Source of the DNA: Dryas octopetala
Lineage: Eukaryota > Streptophyta > Magnoliopsida > Rosales > Rosaceae
DNA: 64,000 nucleotides
Direction: 5' to 3'
Assembly (NCBI GenBank): GCA_963921425.1
Contig: OY992834.1
Coordinates: 1,736,001 to 1,800,000 of the forward strand
A program made the position numbers and the translations under genes. Every line of letters begins with the position of its first letter. Position 1 is the first letter of the stretch. The notes beneath the pieces are model-generated. The model saw only the letters and a program-made list of their open reading frames with translations. It did no database searches and was not told the DNA's origin. Shown here one piece after another: positions 59,685 to 64,000 of the stretch.

Positions 59685-60194
59685 CTTGCAGAAAATTGAG
59701 GCTTGTACAATAAGTATTCGGCTTATTAGCTCATGTTCTAACCTCTGGTGGGTATTGGGCTGTCCATTGAAAATTTAGTATTTGGGTGTTACAACTACAA
59801 CCAAAAGCCTCTCACAATCAAATGAAGGTTCTGGTGACATGGCTTTGTTTTTTCTTTCCTTTCCATTTGTTTTGTTCCACTTAAACGTGGATATTCCATG
59901 GCTTAATTCCAGTTTTTAACTTTATCTTACAAGATTTTCTTCTTTCTTTAGAATCTATGAAGATTGAGGTGTTCGGCAGTAGGGACTTGGATTTAGACAG
60001 ATGACTGTACCTATCTTCATATTTCCTGATTCTGATGTCTTAGTCCAAAATTCATAACACTTTTCTATTTGTTTGTATAGTGAGCAGTTATGTATAAAGC
60101 CAACCCCTTTGTTTGCTCAATGCAATTGTAGTCTGTTGTTGCATACTTGCATTCTTTTTCTTTCTGCAGAATTGCATATTTCATCCAACACATT

Positions 60195-63100
60195 ATGAGA
60201 GAGGATGACATCTCATGTTGCCAAGTAGATTTCTGGGTGTTTATAATCATATGTTTGGTCCTTGTGTCATTTTCTGGGATTGCATCAGGCCTTGCCTTGG
60301 GACTCTTGTCCTTCAGCCAAGTTGATCTTGAGGTACTCATTAAGTCTGGTCAGCCCAAAGACCAGAAGAATGCAGGTTGGCAGTCAAAGTTTATTACATT
60401 ATGAAATTATTAGTTCCTTCAATTCATCTTCAAAAAGTTCCATCAGCTATTTTTTTTATTTTTTCTCATAAATCTGCAGCAAAGATTCTGCCGCTGGTTA
60501 AGAATGAGCATCTACTTTTATGTACTCTGCTCATAGGAAAATCACTAGCAATGGAGGTATGCTGCTATATGTAATTATACATTATTCAAGTTTGTATTCT
60601 GAAGTAAATTTGATCAAATGTAATCTTGTTTTACAAGGCACTTCCCATTTTCCTGGACTCAATTCTTCCAGTTTGGGCTGCAATTCTTGTGTCAGTCACC
60701 CTTGTACTTGCATTTGCGGAGGTAAAACTCGTTTTAACAATGCACTTTTGATTTTTGTTTTGGCTATAAGCCTACAATGCAGTAAATGTTTACATAAATC
60801 ATCAGTGTTTTATTATTATGCATTACTTCTATTTTCTCTTAGATCATTCCTCAAGCTGTATGTTCTCGATATGGACTTAGTCTTGGTGCAAAAATGTCTT
60901 ATTTGGTAAGATTACTTCTGGTGGTCTTCCTCCCCATATCATACCCTTTCAGTAAGGTAATACATGTTAAATATACCTTAGATAAATGTCTGGTTTGGCT
61001 TGGCTTCATACTACACCTATGTTTTCCTTACTAAGTTTATAGTACCAAGCACATACACTGAGGAATTTTGCGTAGTGTCTAGATTGGTAGTGAGGGTGTT
61101 TAATTTTTGTATATTGGGAATTTTGACCATGTCAGCTGTTGGATTGTCTCCTTGGAAAAGGTCATTCGGCACTCCTAAGACGAGCAGAGCTGAAAACATT
61201 GGTGGATTTGCATGCAAATGAGGTTAATCTGCTTCTTATTGAATGTCATTTCTTTTGCATATCTGTTGGTTGAAAGTGTAGACTAAAATCAGATAAAATA
61301 CTCTGATGTTCATGACCATTAGGCAGGGAAAGGAGGAGAGTTGTCACATCATGAAGCTACGATTATCGGTGGTGCTTTTGATTTGACGCAAAAGACTGCT
61401 AAAGATGCAATGACTCCCATATCTGAAACTTTTTCCCTTGATATAAATTCCAAACTTGACATGTACGTTCCTCACTCTAACTTATACATTTACTTCTTTT
61501 TACCTCTAGCTCATTGCATTGCTATATATGTCATGTTTATGTCTATCCTGAATTAGGCATACGCTGGTTTTAATAATGAGCAAAGGTCACAGTCGTATAC
61601 CTATCTACTCCGGAAGCCCGGCAAACATTATTGGCCTTATTTTGGTAAGCAACTGATCAGGGACAACTTTAGTCGTTTGTTTGTCCTGTTCAAGCATCTT
61701 TAGTCAGCCCCACTCAGTTTTCCATATCAATTGTTTACTATTTTCTTAAAGCAACCTTTTTGGCCTCATGTAACCGTTGCCTGTTGTTTTGGAATTAGGC
61801 AAAGAATTTGATCTTCTGCCGCCCTGAAGATGAAACCCCAATTAAATTTGTGACTATCAGGAGAATTCCAAGGTATGAGTACAAGAGTATTCTTCCCTCG
61901 TGGAATTTGGCAAAATTTCAAGCAGACATAAGCTTTAGCAGCAAAACCAACTAGTGCCCACCAAACCACTGATAAACATATGTTTAGCACTGTTTGTTTT
62001 CTGTATATGGCATAACTCTGTGTACAATCTGTACAGGGTTTATGACAATTGGCCTCTATATGATATACTGAATCAGTTCCAGAAAGGTCATAGTCATATG
62101 GTTGCTGTGGTGAAGAGTAAGAAGGATGTTAATAGTCCCACAATTCATACTGTTTTCAAGCCTAGAATGCTAGAGATAGATACTAATTCCAGATTACATT
62201 CAACACTGGCAGAGAGTAAGGGTAAGATTGCATACAAAAGGAACTAGATTCCTAATCGATACACTGAAATTTTCCTTTTTGGTACTAAAATCAAGTTTTG
62301 GTGTAAACCAATATGTGTAGACACATGCCCTCTGTATTCAAGTGAAACTGAATACTGCACTCCAACATCGATGCATGTCATGGAGCAAGATGAAGAATTG
62401 CAGACACAATATAAGCGGCATAAGCAAGGAGGTGGAAATATTTCACATGAAAGTTTAGATTCTCTTCAAAGTAACATGGAAGAGGAGGTAATCGGTATCA
62501 TAACGATGGAGGATGTTATGGAGGAACTGCTACAGGTACCCAGTTAACTATAGTGACAAAGTTAGGTTAAAACTTATTTCTATTACATGCTTATCAACAT
62601 AAGTTCATGTATATTCCTGCTAGCTATAAAGACTACTTTTCCTTTTTAATTAATTTGTTCAATATGTGTACTCATATTTTAGAAAATTAATTAAGCTTAC
62701 TCTGTTTATTCTGTCTTCAATTAGGAAGATATACTGGATGAAACAGATGAATATGTGGATGTCCACAACAAGTGAGTATTGACCATTTTTAATTTTCTCT
62801 TCTACTGTATACTAGGGTAACTGTGTAAGTATATAGTCATATTTGATATTAATTGCTTAATTAATTGGTTTTTGTTTATTCCATGCAGAATCAAAATCAA
62901 CCTCCTACCTTCAAGAAGATCACCAGCATCCTCAAAATCTCATAGAAAATCTGGATCCCAGATTTATTGGAGAACTCCGGAGCCATCTCCAGTGTCTTCA
63001 TACAGTACTCCTGTTCTTTGTTCTCCCACTTCCCCATACATTCAACCACCTCTCATAACACCAACTCTCTATGCTTCCCCTGGAAAATCCATTCTCGGCT

Positions 63101-63295
63101 CTCCACCTGGATCTGCAGGCCCTACTGTTCGCAGCTCACCATCCTCACATCGAGTATGCATATATATGCATCTAAACTTAATTCATATTAAATCAATTGA
63201 TCATTTTTTTTTTTTTTTTATGGAAATCAACCTTATTTAATTATGCCAAAACTATTCTTGACAGGCCTCAAGAAAGTCATATGAGAAGCTATGAC
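60195..63295 (+). CDS. DUF21-CBS protein (CNNM/MGR-type, At5g52790-like), copy B
   Basis: Thirteen exons (60195-60375, 60480-60556, 60638-60721, 60843-60956, 61136-61222, 61323-61462, 61557-61644, 61799-61872, 62037-62221, 62321-62535, 62725-62771, 62889-63153, 63266-63295), GT-AG and in phase, encode 528 residues from [23 protein letters not shown]21 fills roughly residues 12-175 with several hydrophobic segments. A CBS pair follows, from [14 protein letters not shown] (about 211) to [16 protein letters not shown] (400-415), then a Ser/Pro-rich tail ending ASRKSYEKL. Plant members of this ACDP/CNNM family include Mg2+ release transporters; the substrate here is inferred, not shown. An acceptor-like TTTCTGCAG ends 26 bp before the ATG, so a leader intron is likely. 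Confidence 0.92.
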
Positions 63296-64000
63296 TGCCC
63301 AGTCACCGTAAAGCTTCAACAGTTCAACTCACTGATCACAGTTGTATACTTGTATGATATATATATATATATAAATTAATCAGTGCTCCTAAACTTGCTT
63401 TACATTAATTTATGCCTACTATGACTTGGAAAAAGAATAATTTTTTATTCTACCTACAACTATATTGTATTTTAGTACTATGCATGCATGCTAGGACATC
63501 GACCATCCTAAGTATTAGTAACATAAAACAAATTAAGTTAAATAATCATACAAAAACAACGTGCACTGGCTTACAGATTTTTTTAATAATGCAGTTGCTT
63601 TCAGTAACTTAGTTTAATGTTAATGCTTTGATTAAGTTGAATTAATCCACGTAACTTGGACTCTAATGACGACAGATCTTACCAAATTTGATCTTGTCTT
63701 CCGCTGCCTGCCAATCACTAGAAATTTGATTAGACATAAATATGCAAGCTAATTCCTTTGAATTAGATAATTTAGATATCAATTAATTAAGTAGTGCGTA
63801 AAACGGCGCCGTATATTGTATAACTCTACTGTATGCAAAGGATTCAGGAATTCTGGATTGTTCAATTCAACGACGTGCAGTATATATTGCTTTAAACAAG
63901 CAGCTATATGAGTGGCCAAAAAAAAAAAAAACAAGCAGCTATATGGGTCCAAATTGAGAAAGCCCAGATTCTAACTTCTTTTTAGTTGGGTTATCGGCCC
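63296..64000. other. 3' flank of copy B and spacer
   Basis: AT-rich sequence without a gene. It contains a TA run near 63357-63375 and a small poly(A) insertion listed separately. Confidence 0.5.
63894..63945 (+). mobile_element. Minimal poly(A) insertion flanked by a direct repeat
   Basis: AAACAAGCAGCTATATG at 63894-63910 recurs at 63929-63945. Only AGTGGCC plus an A run lies between. The insert resembles the one at 27493-27549 (GTGGC plus A run). Confidence 0.55.

Overview
The window is nuclear DNA from a flowering plant. Genes are split by GT-AG introns, proteins match land-plant families, intergenic DNA is AT-rich with MITEs, and there is a eukaryotic tRNA-Trp without an encoded CCA. Gene content and order suit a rosid eudicot. 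A woody Rosaceae species is my guess, but the sequence alone does not prove it. All calls come from reading the sequence; Arabidopsis names are from memory of those families.

Layout, left to right: the 5' end of an SGT1 co-chaperone gene (minus, runs off the left edge); an intronless DYW-class PPR gene (plus); the complex I subunit NDUFA5/B13 (minus); a Harbinger-like MITE; a group IIe WRKY factor, WRKY27-like (minus); about 7 kb of gene-free DNA with a 1,004-bp hAT element; a Tic22-like gene (minus); an ERDJ2/SEC63 gene (plus); the short PPR gene EMB1417 (minus), which shares a 404-bp divergent promoter with a PNPOx-like/DUF2470 gene (plus); SARD4, a pipecolate-pathway reductase (minus); PrimPol, a DNA primase-polymerase (minus); a 4.8-kb hierarchical tandem-repeat array; a rhomboid protease-like gene (plus); a DUF1336/EDR2-C gene (minus); a Mutator-type MITE; and two tandem DUF21-CBS (CNNM/MGR-type) genes (plus) with a tRNA-Trp between them. 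The first DUF21-CBS copy is interrupted by a solo LTR; the second is whole.

The order DUF21-CBS, PrimPol, SARD4, WRKY27, NDUFA5, DYW-PPR matches, as I recall it, Arabidopsis At5g52790 to At5g52850 without the NOTCHLESS gene. The embedded ERDJ2-EMB1417 pair matches At4g21180-At4g21190. The window therefore looks like an ancestral block that Arabidopsis has split between chromosomes. Two immunity-related genes (WRKY27-like and SARD4) sit in it, along with SGT1 at the left edge. The genes do not form a pathway or operon.

The most unusual structure is the array at about 41976-46785. Every monomer is built from diverged submonomers of about 22 bp, unit lengths fall into three classes (about 135, 157 and 179 bp), and the rhomboid-side end carries inverted copies. 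I recognise no named family for it.
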